Shown here: in pieces, positions 1 through 5,668 of the stretch | Position numbering within the stretch: position 1 is the first letter of the stretch | How the letters are laid out: each line of letters begins with the position of its first letter | Source of the DNA: SAR116 cluster bacterium | GTDB taxonomy: Bacteria > Pseudomonadota > Alphaproteobacteria > Puniceispirillales > GCA-002684695 | Direction: 5' to 3' | Length of the DNA stretch: 7,866 bases | Assembly (NCBI GenBank): GCA_002684695.1 | Contig: NYVQ01000074.1 | Span: forward strand, 1 to 7,866 | Program-made: the position numbers and the translations under genes | The notes under the pieces: model-generated | What the model saw: only the letters and a program-made list of their open reading frames with translations | Database searches by the model: none | What the model was told of the DNA's origin: nothing

Positions 1-56
1 CTTGATGAGACTTTTTTTAATTTAGTTCTTATTCTTTGGGTTCTTTTATCTATCAT
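1..56 (-). CDS. rplR: 50S ribosomal protein L18, N-terminal fragment (cut by window edge)
   Basis: Only the first 18 codons are present, reading MIDKRTQRIRTKLKKVSS, a short basic stretch like the RNA-binding N-terminus of L18, which binds 5S rRNA in the central protuberance together with L5. The identification rests mainly on position: rplR follows rplF in the spc operon of most bacteria. The ATG at 56 lies 8 nt after an AAAGG Shine-Dalgarno (65-69) that sits on the rplF stop codon. Another ATG at 60 is closer to this SD but reads only MYDR before a stop, so 56 is the likely start. The gap to rplF is 11 bp. The rest of the gene lies outside the window. Confidence 0.85.
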   Translation of the reverse strand, partial: MIDKRTQRIRTKLKKVSS

Positions 57-67
57 ACATTAAACCT

Positions 68-601
68 TTACTTTTTCTTACCTTCTTTTCTAAAAATAAA
101 CTCATTGGAATACTTAATTCCTTTACCCTTGAAAGGTTCTGGAGGCCTTTTAGATCTTAAGTCTGCAGCAAATTGTCCTAATTCATGTTTATTAGCACCA
201 AATAGCTTTAATTCAGTTGGTTTTTCTGATGTAACTTTTATACCGTCAGGTACCTCCATTTCTACTGGATGAGAATAACCTAAATTAAGTGTAATTTTAT
301 TGCCTTGCACCTTAGCTCTGTAACCAACGCCATTTAACTCCATCTCCTTAACAAAACCCTCGCTTACACCTTTAACTATGTTAGCAACATTAGCTCTTGT
401 AGTTCCCCATAATGATTTAGCTAACTTTGTTTTCTTTTTTGACGTAAATGAAATTTCATTATTATCTATTTTAACATTTATTAAATCATGTGTATCAATA
501 CTAAGTTCACCATTTTTACCCTTAGCTAATATTGTATTATTAGTTTGAGAAACAGAAACACCTTCTGGAATTTTTATTAAACTTGAACCAACTCTAGACA
601 T
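68..601 (-). CDS. rplF: 50S ribosomal protein L6
   Basis: L6 is a large-subunit protein of two similar alpha/beta domains. It binds 23S rRNA helix 97 near the sarcin-ricin loop, where the GTPase factors dock. The product is 177 residues, the usual bacterial length. The start MSRVGSSLIKIPEGV is typical of the family, and the C-terminal signature PPEPFKGKGIKY is present at about residues 153-164, followed by the basic end KEGKKK. The ATG at 601 follows an SD-like AGGGTGG sequence that overlaps the rpsH TAG stop, with a gap of 9 bp. It is co-oriented with rpsH upstream and rplR downstream, as in the standard spc operon. Nothing is truncated. Confidence 0.98.
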   Translation of the reverse strand: MSRVGSSLIKIPEGVSVSQTNNTILAKGKNGELSIDTHDLINVKIDNNEISFTSKKKTKLAKSLWGTTRANVANIVKGVSEGFVKEMELNGVGYRAKVQGNKITLNLGYSHPVEMEVPDGIKVTSEKPTELKLFGANKHELGQFAADLRSKRPPEPFKGKGIKYSNEFIFRKEGKKK

Positions 602-610
602 AAAACCACC

Positions 611-1009
611 CTAAAAGACTTGACATAAAATTTCACCACCAACATTTGCAACTCTTGCTTCATTGTCTGACATTACGCCTCTTGGCGTAGATAAAATGGA
701 AATACCAAGTCCATTATAAACTTTGGGTAATTCATTGATACTTGAGTAAACCCTACAACCAGGCTTTGAAACTCTTTTAATCTCAGATATAACTGGTACA
801 CCTTCCTGGTATTTTAATTCAATTTTTAATTGTCTAATTCCCGGCTTATGTTCAATAGAACTAAATCCTCTGATATATCCTTCGCGTTTTAAAACTTCTA
901 ATACATTAGCTCTAAATTTTGAAGATGGTGCTTCTACAATAGTTTTATTAGCATGTATACCGTTTCTGATCCTAGTGAGCATATCACCGAGCGTATCACT
1001 CATTGACAT
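611..1009 (-). CDS. rpsH: 30S ribosomal protein S8
   Basis: S8 is a primary 16S rRNA-binding protein of the central domain, contacting helix 21. In E. coli it also represses spc operon translation. The product is 132 residues. It starts MSMSDTLGDMLTRIRN, as in many alphaproteobacteria, and ends with the conserved block TPRGVMSDNEARVANVGGE (about 108-126), where the RNA-binding residues lie. Two in-frame ATGs exist, at 1009 and 1003. The first is chosen because the strong AAGGAG at 1017-1022 lies 7 nt from it and 13 nt from the second. The gap to rpsN is 15 bp. The TAG stop forms part of the ribosome binding site of rplF. Confidence 0.98.
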   Translation of the reverse strand: MSMSDTLGDMLTRIRNGIHANKTIVEAPSSKFRANVLEVLKREGYIRGFSSIEHKPGIRQLKIELKYQEGVPVISEIKRVSKPGCRVYSSINELPKVYNGLGISILSTPRGVMSDNEARVANVGGEILCQVF

Positions 1010-1024
1010 AGATATTCTCCTTAT

Positions 1025-1330
1025 TTACCAACTTGATTTTAATATTCCAGGAACTTGTCCTGTTGAAGCTAATTCTCTAAACGCAATTCTTGACATTTTG
1101 AATTTTCTATAATTTCCTCTTGGCCTACCTGTAACCAAACAACGATTTCTAACTCGAATATAAGATCCATCTCTAGGCATTTCATTTAGTTTCATTTGAG
1201 CAGCGAATCGTTCATCCAATGGGAGGTCTTTGTTCATTATTATTTTTTTTAATGCTGTTCTTTTACTCCCCATTAAAGAGACTTTTTTTATTCTTGTTTC
1301 ATTTTTTTCTATTGCACTTTTTTTTGCCAT
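1025..1330 (-). CDS. rpsN: 30S ribosomal protein S14, zinc-free (C-) type
   Basis: S14 sits in the head of the 30S subunit beside S3, S10 and S19. At 101 residues this is the long form. The conserved core RNRCLVTGRPRG is at residues 61-72 and the protein ends SRIAFRELASTGQVPGILKSSW. It has one cysteine (C64) and no CxxC pairs, so it cannot hold the zinc ribbon of the short S14 type. This is the normal form in proteobacteria. The ATG at 1330 follows AAGGA 5 nt upstream, and the gap to rplE is 12 bp. The start region carries a run of eight A on the sense strand (1318-1325), coding for Lys-Lys, which is unremarkable in this AT-rich DNA. Confidence 0.98.
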   Translation of the reverse strand: MAKKSAIEKNETRIKKVSLMGSKRTALKKIIMNKDLPLDERFAAQMKLNEMPRDGSYIRVRNRCLVTGRPRGNYRKFKMSRIAFRELASTGQVPGILKSSW

Positions 1331-1342
1331 TTTATTCCTTCT

Positions 1343-1885
1343 TTATTTAATGAAAGGGAAATCAAAATTCTTTAAAAGTTCTTTTCCCTCCTCGTCAGAT
1401 TTAGCTGTAGTTACAACACAAATATCCATTCCTCTTATTGTATCTATATTATCGTAGTCAATTTCTGGAAAAACGATTTGTTCTTTTAATCCTAAAGAAT
1501 AATTGCCATTCCCATCAAAACTTTTACCATTTAAACCTCGAAAATCTCTTACTCTTGGCAATGCAACATTTATCAAACGGTCAATGAATTCATACATATG
1601 AGATTTTCTAAGAGTAACTTTAACTCCAATTGGCATGTCCTCTCTTAACTTAAAAGTTGCAATAGCTTTCTTTGCTCTTGTAACCACTGGCTTTTGACCT
1701 GAAATAGATGTTATATCTTTAATTGCAGAGTCTATTTTTTTTGAATCTTTTACAGCTTCACCTACACCAATATTAATCACAACTTTAGTTATTTTTGGAA
1801 CTTCAAACTTATTTTTATATTTGAATTTATCAATCATTGCCGGATGGATTGACTTATTATAATACTCTTCAAGACGTGTTTTCAT
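1343..1885 (-). CDS. rplE: 50S ribosomal protein L5
   Basis: L5 binds 5S rRNA with L18 in the central protuberance and touches P-site tRNA and S13. The product is 180 residues, the normal length. Family features are KITKVVINIGVGEA (31-44), GQKPVVTRAKKAIATFKLRE (63-82), the loop RDFRGLNGKSFDGNGNY (113-129) that reaches towards P-site tRNA, and the later KEQIVFPEIDYD (134-145). The ATG at 1885 has a weak SD, GGTGA, 4 nt upstream. The gap to rplX is 14 bp. In E. coli the S8-binding repressor hairpin lies around this start; I could not make out an equivalent fold here by eye. Confidence 0.98.
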   Translation of the reverse strand: MKTRLEEYYNKSIHPAMIDKFKYKNKFEVPKITKVVINIGVGEAVKDSKKIDSAIKDITSISGQKPVVTRAKKAIATFKLREDMPIGVKVTLRKSHMYEFIDRLINVALPRVRDFRGLNGKSFDGNGNYSLGLKEQIVFPEIDYDNIDTIRGMDICVVTTAKSDEEGKELLKNFDFPFIK

Positions 1886-1899
1886 AAAATCACCAATAA

Positions 1900-2214
1900 C
1901 TAACCTTTAATTTCTTCACCAGATCTAGACGCAATCCTTATTTTTTTCTTTTTTTCAATTTTGTACCTAACCCTTGTAACTTTTTTATCTTTTGGATCTA
2001 TAATACCAACGTTAGATATATTTAAATAAGTCTCAATTTGCTCTATACCACCAGGTTGATCTTGTGATGGCTTTCTATGCTTTTTAACAATGTTTATACC
2101 TCTGACTTTAACTTTAAAATTTTTTCTATCTATTTCAAAAATCTCACCGGTTTTACCTTTATCTTTTCCAGTTCTTACGATGACATTATCACCAATTTTA
2201 ATCTTTTTACTCAT
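1900..2214 (-). CDS. rplX: 50S ribosomal protein L24
   Basis: L24 is an assembly-initiator protein that binds the 5' domain of 23S rRNA and lies near the tunnel exit. The product is 104 residues. A KOW motif covers about residues 6-33 (KIGDNVIVRTGKDKGKTGEI). It is followed by GINIVKKHRKPS, by QPGGIEQIE, and by a basic tail containing YKIEKKKKIRIASRSGEEI. The ATG at 2214 shares one base with the rplN stop (TAATG). It is preceded at 7 nt by GGAGG (2222-2226), one of the best Shine-Dalgarno matches in the window. The TAG stop at 1900-1902 is not part of the rplE ribosome binding site, unlike the other three TAG stops here. Confidence 0.98.
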   Translation of the reverse strand: MSKKIKIGDNVIVRTGKDKGKTGEIFEIDRKNFKVKVRGINIVKKHRKPSQDQPGGIEQIETYLNISNVGIIDPKDKKVTRVRYKIEKKKKIRIASRSGEEIKG

Positions 2215-2582
2215 TAAAGAACCTCCGGAGCCAACGAAATTATTTTCATAAATTTTTTCAATCTCAATTCTCTTGTAACAGGACCGAAAATTCTAGTTCC
2301 AATAGGTTCATTTTGATTAGATATCAGGACAGCTGCATTAGAATCAAACTTTATTGAAGAACCATCACTTCTATGAATTTCTTTTGCTGTCCTTACAATG
2401 ACAGCTCTATGAATATCGCCTTTTTTAACCCTACCTTTAGGAATGGCTTCTTTAACTGAAACAACAATTATGTCACCAATACTAGCAATTTTTCTACCTG
2501 ACCCACCTAAAACTTTAATACACTGCACCCTTCTAGCCCCAGAGTTGTCAGCTATACCTAAATTTGATTGCATTTGTATCAT
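2214..2582 (-). CDS. rplN: 50S ribosomal protein L14
   Basis: L14 is a five-stranded beta-barrel protein at the subunit interface. It contacts L19 and 16S helix 14 and is the docking site of the silencing factor RsfS. The product is 122 residues, as expected. The highly conserved ADNSGARRVQCIKVLGG is at 11-27 and the Lys-rich loop AIPKGRVKKGD at about 46-56. The protein starts MIQMQSNL, matching the family N-terminus. The ATG at 2582 has GGAG 9 nt upstream. The 22-bp gap from rpsQ is where the S10 and spc operons separate in E. coli. Here it holds the SD but no room for a promoter, so rplN is likely read through from rpsQ. Confidence 0.98.
   Translation of the reverse strand: MIQMQSNLGIADNSGARRVQCIKVLGGSGRKIASIGDIIVVSVKEAIPKGRVKKGDIHRAVIVRTAKEIHRSDGSSIKFDSNAAVLISNQNEPIGTRIFGPVTRELRLKKFMKIISLAPEVL
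2222..2226 (-). promoter_or_regulatory. Strong Shine-Dalgarno of rplX inside rplN
   Basis: GGAGG on the sense strand is formed by the Pro-Glu-Val codons near the end of rplN and lies 7 nt before the rplX ATG at 2214. With the TAATG overlap it suggests both independent initiation and coupling to rplN. Confidence 0.8.
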
Positions 2583-2604
2583 TTATAATATCTCCAAAAT
2601 GTAT

Positions 2605-2838
2605 TTATTCAGAATTAATAACTTCAAAAGTTTTTGTCTTAGATTTTGGAGCACATTCTCTAATTTTAACAAAATCACCAATTTTAAACTCATTATTTTC
2701 ATCATGAGCAGAGTATTTTTTATCTTTTTTAATAAATTTTTTATAAAGAGGATGTTTAAATGTTCTCTCAACTTTAACAACTATAGTTTTATCTGATTTA
2801 TTACTAACAACTTCTCCTTGAAGTATTCTTCTAGGCAT
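2605..2838 (-). CDS. rpsQ: 30S ribosomal protein S17
   Basis: S17 is an OB-fold primary binder of the 5' domain of 16S rRNA. The product is 77 residues. It starts MPRRILQGEVVSNKSDKT and carries KYSAHDENN (41-49), an alphaproteobacterial flavour, followed by the family signature GDFVKIRECAPKSKTK (54-69). The ATG at 2838 follows AAGGA, embedded in the last codons of rpmC, at about 6 nt, and the gap is only 2 bp, so translation is probably coupled. This is the last gene of the classical S10 group. The AT-rich DNA here also gives a 65-codon reading frame in a different register of the same strand; its Leu/Lys-rich product is meaningless and not annotated. Confidence 0.98.
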   Translation of the reverse strand: MPRRILQGEVVSNKSDKTIVVKVERTFKHPLYKKFIKKDKKYSAHDENNEFKIGDFVKIRECAPKSKTKTFEVINSE

Positions 2839-2840
2839 AA

Positions 2841-3044
2841 TTATTCCTTACCCTTTTTTTCATTAAATATTGTCTTAATCTTTGCAATGCCTCGTCTAAC
2901 TTCTTTAACTCTTCCTGTATTATTAAGTTGCCCATTTGAAGCTTGAAACCTTAAATTAAATTGCTCTTTACCCAACTCGTCCAATTGCTTTTTAAGCTCA
3001 TCTGCTTTTTTAGATCTAATTTCAGTTATTTTAATACTAGACAT
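2841..3044 (-). CDS. rpmC: 50S ribosomal protein L29
   Basis: L29 is a small two-helix hairpin protein at the polypeptide tunnel exit beside L23, where nascent-chain factors dock. The product is 67 residues, within the normal range. The first helix covers KADELKKQLDELGKEQFNLRF and the second carries the signature VRRGIAKIKT (49-58). The ATG at 3044 lies 2 bp after the rplP TAA. Its SD, AGGAGAG, is inside the last four rplP codons, 8 nt from the start. Both the small gap and the embedded SD suggest coupled translation from rplP. Confidence 0.97.
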   Translation of the reverse strand: MSSIKITEIRSKKADELKKQLDELGKEQFNLRFQASNGQLNNTGRVKEVRRGIAKIKTIFNEKKGKE

Positions 3045-3046
3045 AA

Positions 3047-3463
3047 TTAAAACTCTCCTAATCTACCAACAATTTTTGTATCCATTGGTAACTTTGCAGA
3101 GGCGAGATTTAATGCTTCTTCAGCAGAGCTTCTTGCCACACCATCAATTTCAAACATAATTCTACCAGGCTTTACTTTAGCAACCCAGAACTCTGGTGTA
3201 CCTTTGCCTTTACCCATTCTAACTTCAGCTGGCTTCGATGAAACAGGTGTATCAGGAAATATTCTTATCCAAACTCTTCCAGCTCTTCTTAAATGTCTTG
3301 TTATTGCGCGACGTGCAGCTTCAATTTGTCTTGCTGTAATTCTAGCTGGTCTTGTAGCTTTTAATCCAAATGCTCCAAAATTTAATTGAGAACCACCTTT
3401 AGCAAGACCATGTATCCTTCCTTTATGAGCTTTTCTATATTTAGTTCTTTTGGGTGATAACAT
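3047..3463 (-). CDS. rplP: 50S ribosomal protein L16
   Basis: L16 binds 23S and 5S rRNA and helps shape the A-site and tRNA-accommodation region of the 50S subunit. The product is 138 residues and starts MLSPKRTKYRKAHKGR, as in nearly all bacteria. ITARQIEAARRAITRHLRR is at 42-60 and VRMGKGKG at 81-88. Arg82 in this loop corresponds to the E. coli Arg81 that the oxygenase RoxA/YcfD hydroxylates; whether this organism has that enzyme cannot be seen here. The ATG at 3463 follows AAGGA about 8 nt upstream, right after the rpsC stop, with a 12-bp gap. Confidence 0.98.
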   Translation of the reverse strand: MLSPKRTKYRKAHKGRIHGLAKGGSQLNFGAFGLKATRPARITARQIEAARRAITRHLRRAGRVWIRIFPDTPVSSKPAEVRMGKGKGTPEFWVAKVKPGRIMFEIDGVARSSAEEALNLASAKLPMDTKIVGRLGEF

Positions 3464-3475
3464 AATTTAATTCCT

Positions 3476-4159
3476 TTAATTTCTTACTTGCCCGGGTATT
3501 TCATTCATTCTTTTTTCCTGAGCTAAAGGGTCATGTTCCATAACTTCACCCTTAAAAATCCAAACTTTGATACCACAAATACCGTATGTGGTATTTGCTT
3601 CAGCTTCACCATAATCTACATCAGCTCTTAATGTGTGTAATGGAACTCTTCCTTCTCTATACCACTCAGTTCTCGCAATTTCAGCCCCACCTAATCTACC
3701 AGCACAATTAATTCGAACACCAGCAGCGCCTAATCTCATAGCTGATTGAACTGATCTTTTCATAGCACGCCTAAAAGCAACCCTTCTTTCAAGTTGCTGA
3801 GCTATGTTCTCTGCTACAAGTTTTGCATCTACTTCAGGCTTTCTTATCTCTAATATATTTAAACTTACATCCATACCTAATTTTTTACTAAGATCATTTC
3901 GTAATTTCTCAATGTCTTGGCCCTTTTTACCTATAATTAATCCTGGTCTACCAGAATAAATAGTTACTCTTGCCCTACCAGCTGGTCTTTCAATAACCAC
4001 TTTGCTTACTGCAGCAGGTTTTAATTTAGTCATCAAATATTTTCTAACGTTAAGATCTTTATGAAGTAGATCAGAGTAATTTTTTTCAGCAAACCACCTA
4101 CTATCCCACGTTCTGTTTATTCCAAGTCTCAAACCAATTGGTTTAACTTTCTGACCCAT
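3476..4159 (-). CDS. rpsC: 30S ribosomal protein S3
   Basis: S3 lies at the mRNA entry channel in the 30S head with S10 and S14. With the start at 4159 the product is 227 residues, beginning MGQKVKPIGLRLGINRTWDS, which is the conserved family start. A type 2 KH domain has its GxxG loop as GKKG (77-80, within GRPGLIIGKKGQDIEK). The C-terminal domain carries GRLGGAEIARTEWYREGRVP and TTYGICGIKVWIFKGE. The frame runs on upstream to a TTG at 4186, but that start has no family support. AAGAGG (4169-4174) lies 9 nt from the chosen ATG, and a second GAGG (4163-4166) lies 3 nt from it. The gene overlaps rplV by 17 bp. Confidence 0.97.
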   Translation of the reverse strand: MGQKVKPIGLRLGINRTWDSRWFAEKNYSDLLHKDLNVRKYLMTKLKPAAVSKVVIERPAGRARVTIYSGRPGLIIGKKGQDIEKLRNDLSKKLGMDVSLNILEIRKPEVDAKLVAENIAQQLERRVAFRRAMKRSVQSAMRLGAAGVRINCAGRLGGAEIARTEWYREGRVPLHTLRADVDYGEAEANTTYGICGIKVWIFKGEVMEHDPLAQEKRMNEIPGQVRN

Positions 4160-4538
4160 TATCCTCATCCTCTTTTTCGTAAACAATTATAGTTAAGTGA
4201 GAAAATGGCTTTAGTACCCTAGCGGCTCTACCACGAGCTCTAGCTCTCAGCCTTTTCATAACAAGACCTTTCCCAACAAAAGCTTCTTTAACAAAAAGCT
4301 TATCAACATCTAAACCATGGTTATTTTCGGCATTAGCAATAGCTGACTGAAGCACCTTCTTAACATCAAAAGCAATTCTTTTTCTTGAAAAAGATAAGTT
4401 AGCCAAAGCTTTTGAAGCTTCCACACCTCTAATTGACTGTGCAACTAAATTTAATTTTTGTGGACTAGTCCTAATATTTTTCCCAATAGATAAAGCTTCA
4501 TTATCAAGTATTCTTTTTGGATTTGTACTTTGACTCAT
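4143..4538 (-). CDS. rplV: 50S ribosomal protein L22
   Basis: L22 lines the exit tunnel with a long beta-hairpin and contacts all domains of 23S rRNA. The product is 131 residues, longer than E. coli L22 (110). The extra length is about a dozen N-terminal residues (MSQSTNPKRILDNEA) and an acidic end (EKEDEDNGSES). The core has NIRTSPQKLNLVAQSIRG (21-38), IANAENNHGLDVDKL (67-81) and the tunnel hairpin with its Arg-rich arm GLVMKRLRARARGRAARV (91-108). The ATG at 4538 has AGGA 7 nt upstream, overlapping the rpsS TAG stop. The last codons overlap the start of rpsC in another frame, which fixes the final residues. Confidence 0.98.
   Translation of the reverse strand: MSQSTNPKRILDNEALSIGKNIRTSPQKLNLVAQSIRGVEASKALANLSFSRKRIAFDVKKVLQSAIANAENNHGLDVDKLFVKEAFVGKGLVMKRLRARARGRAARVLKPFSHLTIIVYEKEDEDNGSES
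4169..4174 (-). promoter_or_regulatory. Shine-Dalgarno of rpsC inside rplV
   Basis: The sense sequence AAGAGG ends 9 nt before the ATG at 4159 and lies within the acidic C-terminal codons of rplV. A second GAGG at 4163-4166 makes a GAGGAT tandem but is only 3 nt from the ATG, probably too close. An ATG at 4168 falls directly after the first site with no spacing, which argues against that start. Confidence 0.75.
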
Positions 4539-4547
4539 TTGAATTTC

Positions 4548-4823
4548 CTACTTTTTAGCCTTTTTGTCAGCAGCATGGCCATAATAAGTTCTTGTAGGTG
4601 AAAATTCACCTAATTTCATTCCAACCATATTCTCTGAAATCATAACTGGTATAAATTTTTTACCATTATGAACACCAAATGTTAGCCCAACGAATTGAGG
4701 TATTATTGTAGATCTTCTTGACCAAGTCTTTATAACGTCATTTCTACCAGATTCTCTTGATTTTTCCGCTTTTTTTAGAAGAAACCCATCAACAAAGGGC
4801 CCTTTCCACACTGATCTTGACAA
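4548..4823 (-). CDS. rpsS: 30S ribosomal protein S19, TTG start
   Basis: S19 forms a pair with S13 in the 30S head and reaches A-site tRNA. The product is 91 residues. It reads SRSVWKGPFVDGFLLKKAEK from residue 2, as in alphaproteobacteria, with GLTFGVHNGKKF at 46-57 and the family signature GEFSPTRTYYGHAADKK at 72-88. No ATG lies at the expected start. The codon there is TTG (4823-4821), placed 8 nt after a clean AAGGAG (4832-4837). The family N-terminus aligns with this position, so TTG is very likely used. The gap to rplB is 13 bp. A hairpin in the last codons of rplB lies 13 nt upstream of the SD. Confidence 0.97.
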   Translation of the reverse strand: MSRSVWKGPFVDGFLLKKAEKSRESGRNDVIKTWSRRSTIIPQFVGLTFGVHNGKKFIPVMISENMVGMKLGEFSPTRTYYGHAADKKAKK

Positions 4824-4831
4824 AATAAAAA

Positions 4832-4837
4832 CTCCTT
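4832..4837 (-). promoter_or_regulatory. Shine-Dalgarno deciding the TTG start of rpsS
   Basis: The sense sequence AAGGAG lies directly after the rplB stop codon, sharing its last base, and is 8 nt from the TTG at 4823. No ATG or GTG is in frame at a suitable distance, so this site is the main DNA evidence for the TTG start, together with the S19 family N-terminus. Confidence 0.85.
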
Positions 4838-5661
4838 TATACTTTTCTTCGACGGATAATTAGCCTATCCGTCTTTTTATTTGATCTTGTTCTTTTACCC
4901 TTTGTAGGCTTACCCCACGGAGTAACAGGATGCCGTCCACCAGAAGTTCTGCCCTCACCACCACCATGAGGATGATCTATTGGATTCATTGCTACACCTC
5001 TAACATGAGGCCTCTTACCCAACCATCTCGATCTGCCAGCTTTACCATCATTAATATTTTTATTATCTGAATTTGAGACTGAACCAATTGTTGCCATGCA
5101 ACTAGATAAAACCAGTCGAACCTCACCCGAAGCAAGCCTTAATATTGAGTGATTTTGGTCTCTTCCTATCAACTGAACATATGTTCCTGCAGCTCTTGCA
5201 ATTTGTCCACCCTTTCCAGGTTTTAGTTCTACATTATGTATCAAAGTACCTAACGGAATTGAAGAAATAGGCATTGCATTACCTGGTTTAATATCAACTT
5301 TGTTTCCTGATATTATACTATCACCTGCTTTTATTTTTTGAGGAGCAATTATATAAGATTTAATGCCATCTTGATATTTGATAAGTGCAATAAAAGAAGA
5401 CCTGTTTGGATCGTACTCAATTCTTTCAACATTGGCTGGCACGTCATGTTTTATTCTTTTAAAATCTATGATTCTATATTTTCTTTTATGACCTCCGCCT
5501 CTGTGCCATGAAGTAACTCTACCAGTATTATTTCGACCACCTGTTTTATTTAAACCTTCAGTAAGAGTTTTCTCTGGTTTACCACTATACAATTCGTTTC
5601 TGGAGACCGTTACAAGTTGTCTTTGACCAGGAGATGTAGGTTTGTAACTTTTTAAAGACAT
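4837..5661 (-). CDS. rplB: 50S ribosomal protein L2
   Basis: L2 is needed for subunit joining and for assembly of the peptidyl-transferase centre, and it is among the most conserved ribosomal proteins. The product is 274 residues. Features are GGRNNTGRVTSWHRGGGHKR (41-60), the central SH3-like domain with GTLIHNVELKPGKGGQIARA, and the C-terminal GVAMNPIDHPHGGGEGR. H230 of DHPHGG corresponds to E. coli His229, implicated in peptidyl-transferase function. The tail is very basic (RLIIRRRKV). The ATG at 5661 is 7 bp after the rplW stop. The nearest SD, GGAG at 5674-5677, is 12 nt away, longer than for its neighbours. Confidence 0.98.
   Translation of the reverse strand: MSLKSYKPTSPGQRQLVTVSRNELYSGKPEKTLTEGLNKTGGRNNTGRVTSWHRGGGHKRKYRIIDFKRIKHDVPANVERIEYDPNRSSFIALIKYQDGIKSYIIAPQKIKAGDSIISGNKVDIKPGNAMPISSIPLGTLIHNVELKPGKGGQIARAAGTYVQLIGRDQNHSILRLASGEVRLVLSSCMATIGSVSNSDNKNINDGKAGRSRWLGKRPHVRGVAMNPIDHPHGGGEGRTSGGRHPVTPWGKPTKGKRTRSNKKTDRLIIRRRKV
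4851..4880 (+). terminator. Candidate intrinsic terminator on the antisense strand, inside the rplB end
   Basis: On the + strand GACGGATA (4851-4858) and TATCCGTC (4866-4873) form a perfect 8-bp stem with a 7-base loop, ATTAGCC. The stem is followed at once by TTTTTAT (4874-4880). This has the shape of a short Rho-independent terminator for antisense RNA. On the sense strand the same stem forms in the mRNA 11 bases before the rplB stop but has no T-tract after it. It is coding sequence (TDRLIIRRR), and a window this size may hold one such stem by chance, so the call is tentative. Confidence 0.35.
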
Positions 5662-5668
5662 GTTCTGT

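Noticed and set aside
36..272. 78-codon open frame on the + strand across rplR and rplF
   Set aside because: It is antisense to rplF, the product has no recognisable domain, and it is explained by the conserved L6 C-terminus read on the other strand.
674..689. Small GC-rich hairpin TACGCC-TCTT-GGCGTA in rpsH
   Set aside because: Six base pairs, no T-tract on either strand, and it encodes the conserved STPRGVM of S8. It is most likely a by-product of codon choice.
2583..2780. 65-codon Leu/Lys-rich open frame on the minus strand
   Set aside because: It is an alternative register of rpsQ, and its composition reflects AT-rich DNA read in the wrong frame.
2443..2796. 117-codon open frame on the + strand across rplN and rpsQ
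   Set aside because: It is antisense to two well-recognised ribosomal genes, has low-complexity Phe/Ile/Asn-rich sequence, and no family resemblance or ribosome binding site was seen.
4461..4480. GGACTAGTCC palindrome in rplV
   Set aside because: A single 10-bp palindrome in coding sequence with no second copy or regulatory context; expected by chance.
5175..5186. 12-bp palindrome GAACATATGTTC
   Set aside because: It lies mid-gene in rplB, encoding conserved residues (GTYVQ), with no loop for a hairpin and no promoter nearby, so it does not look like an operator.
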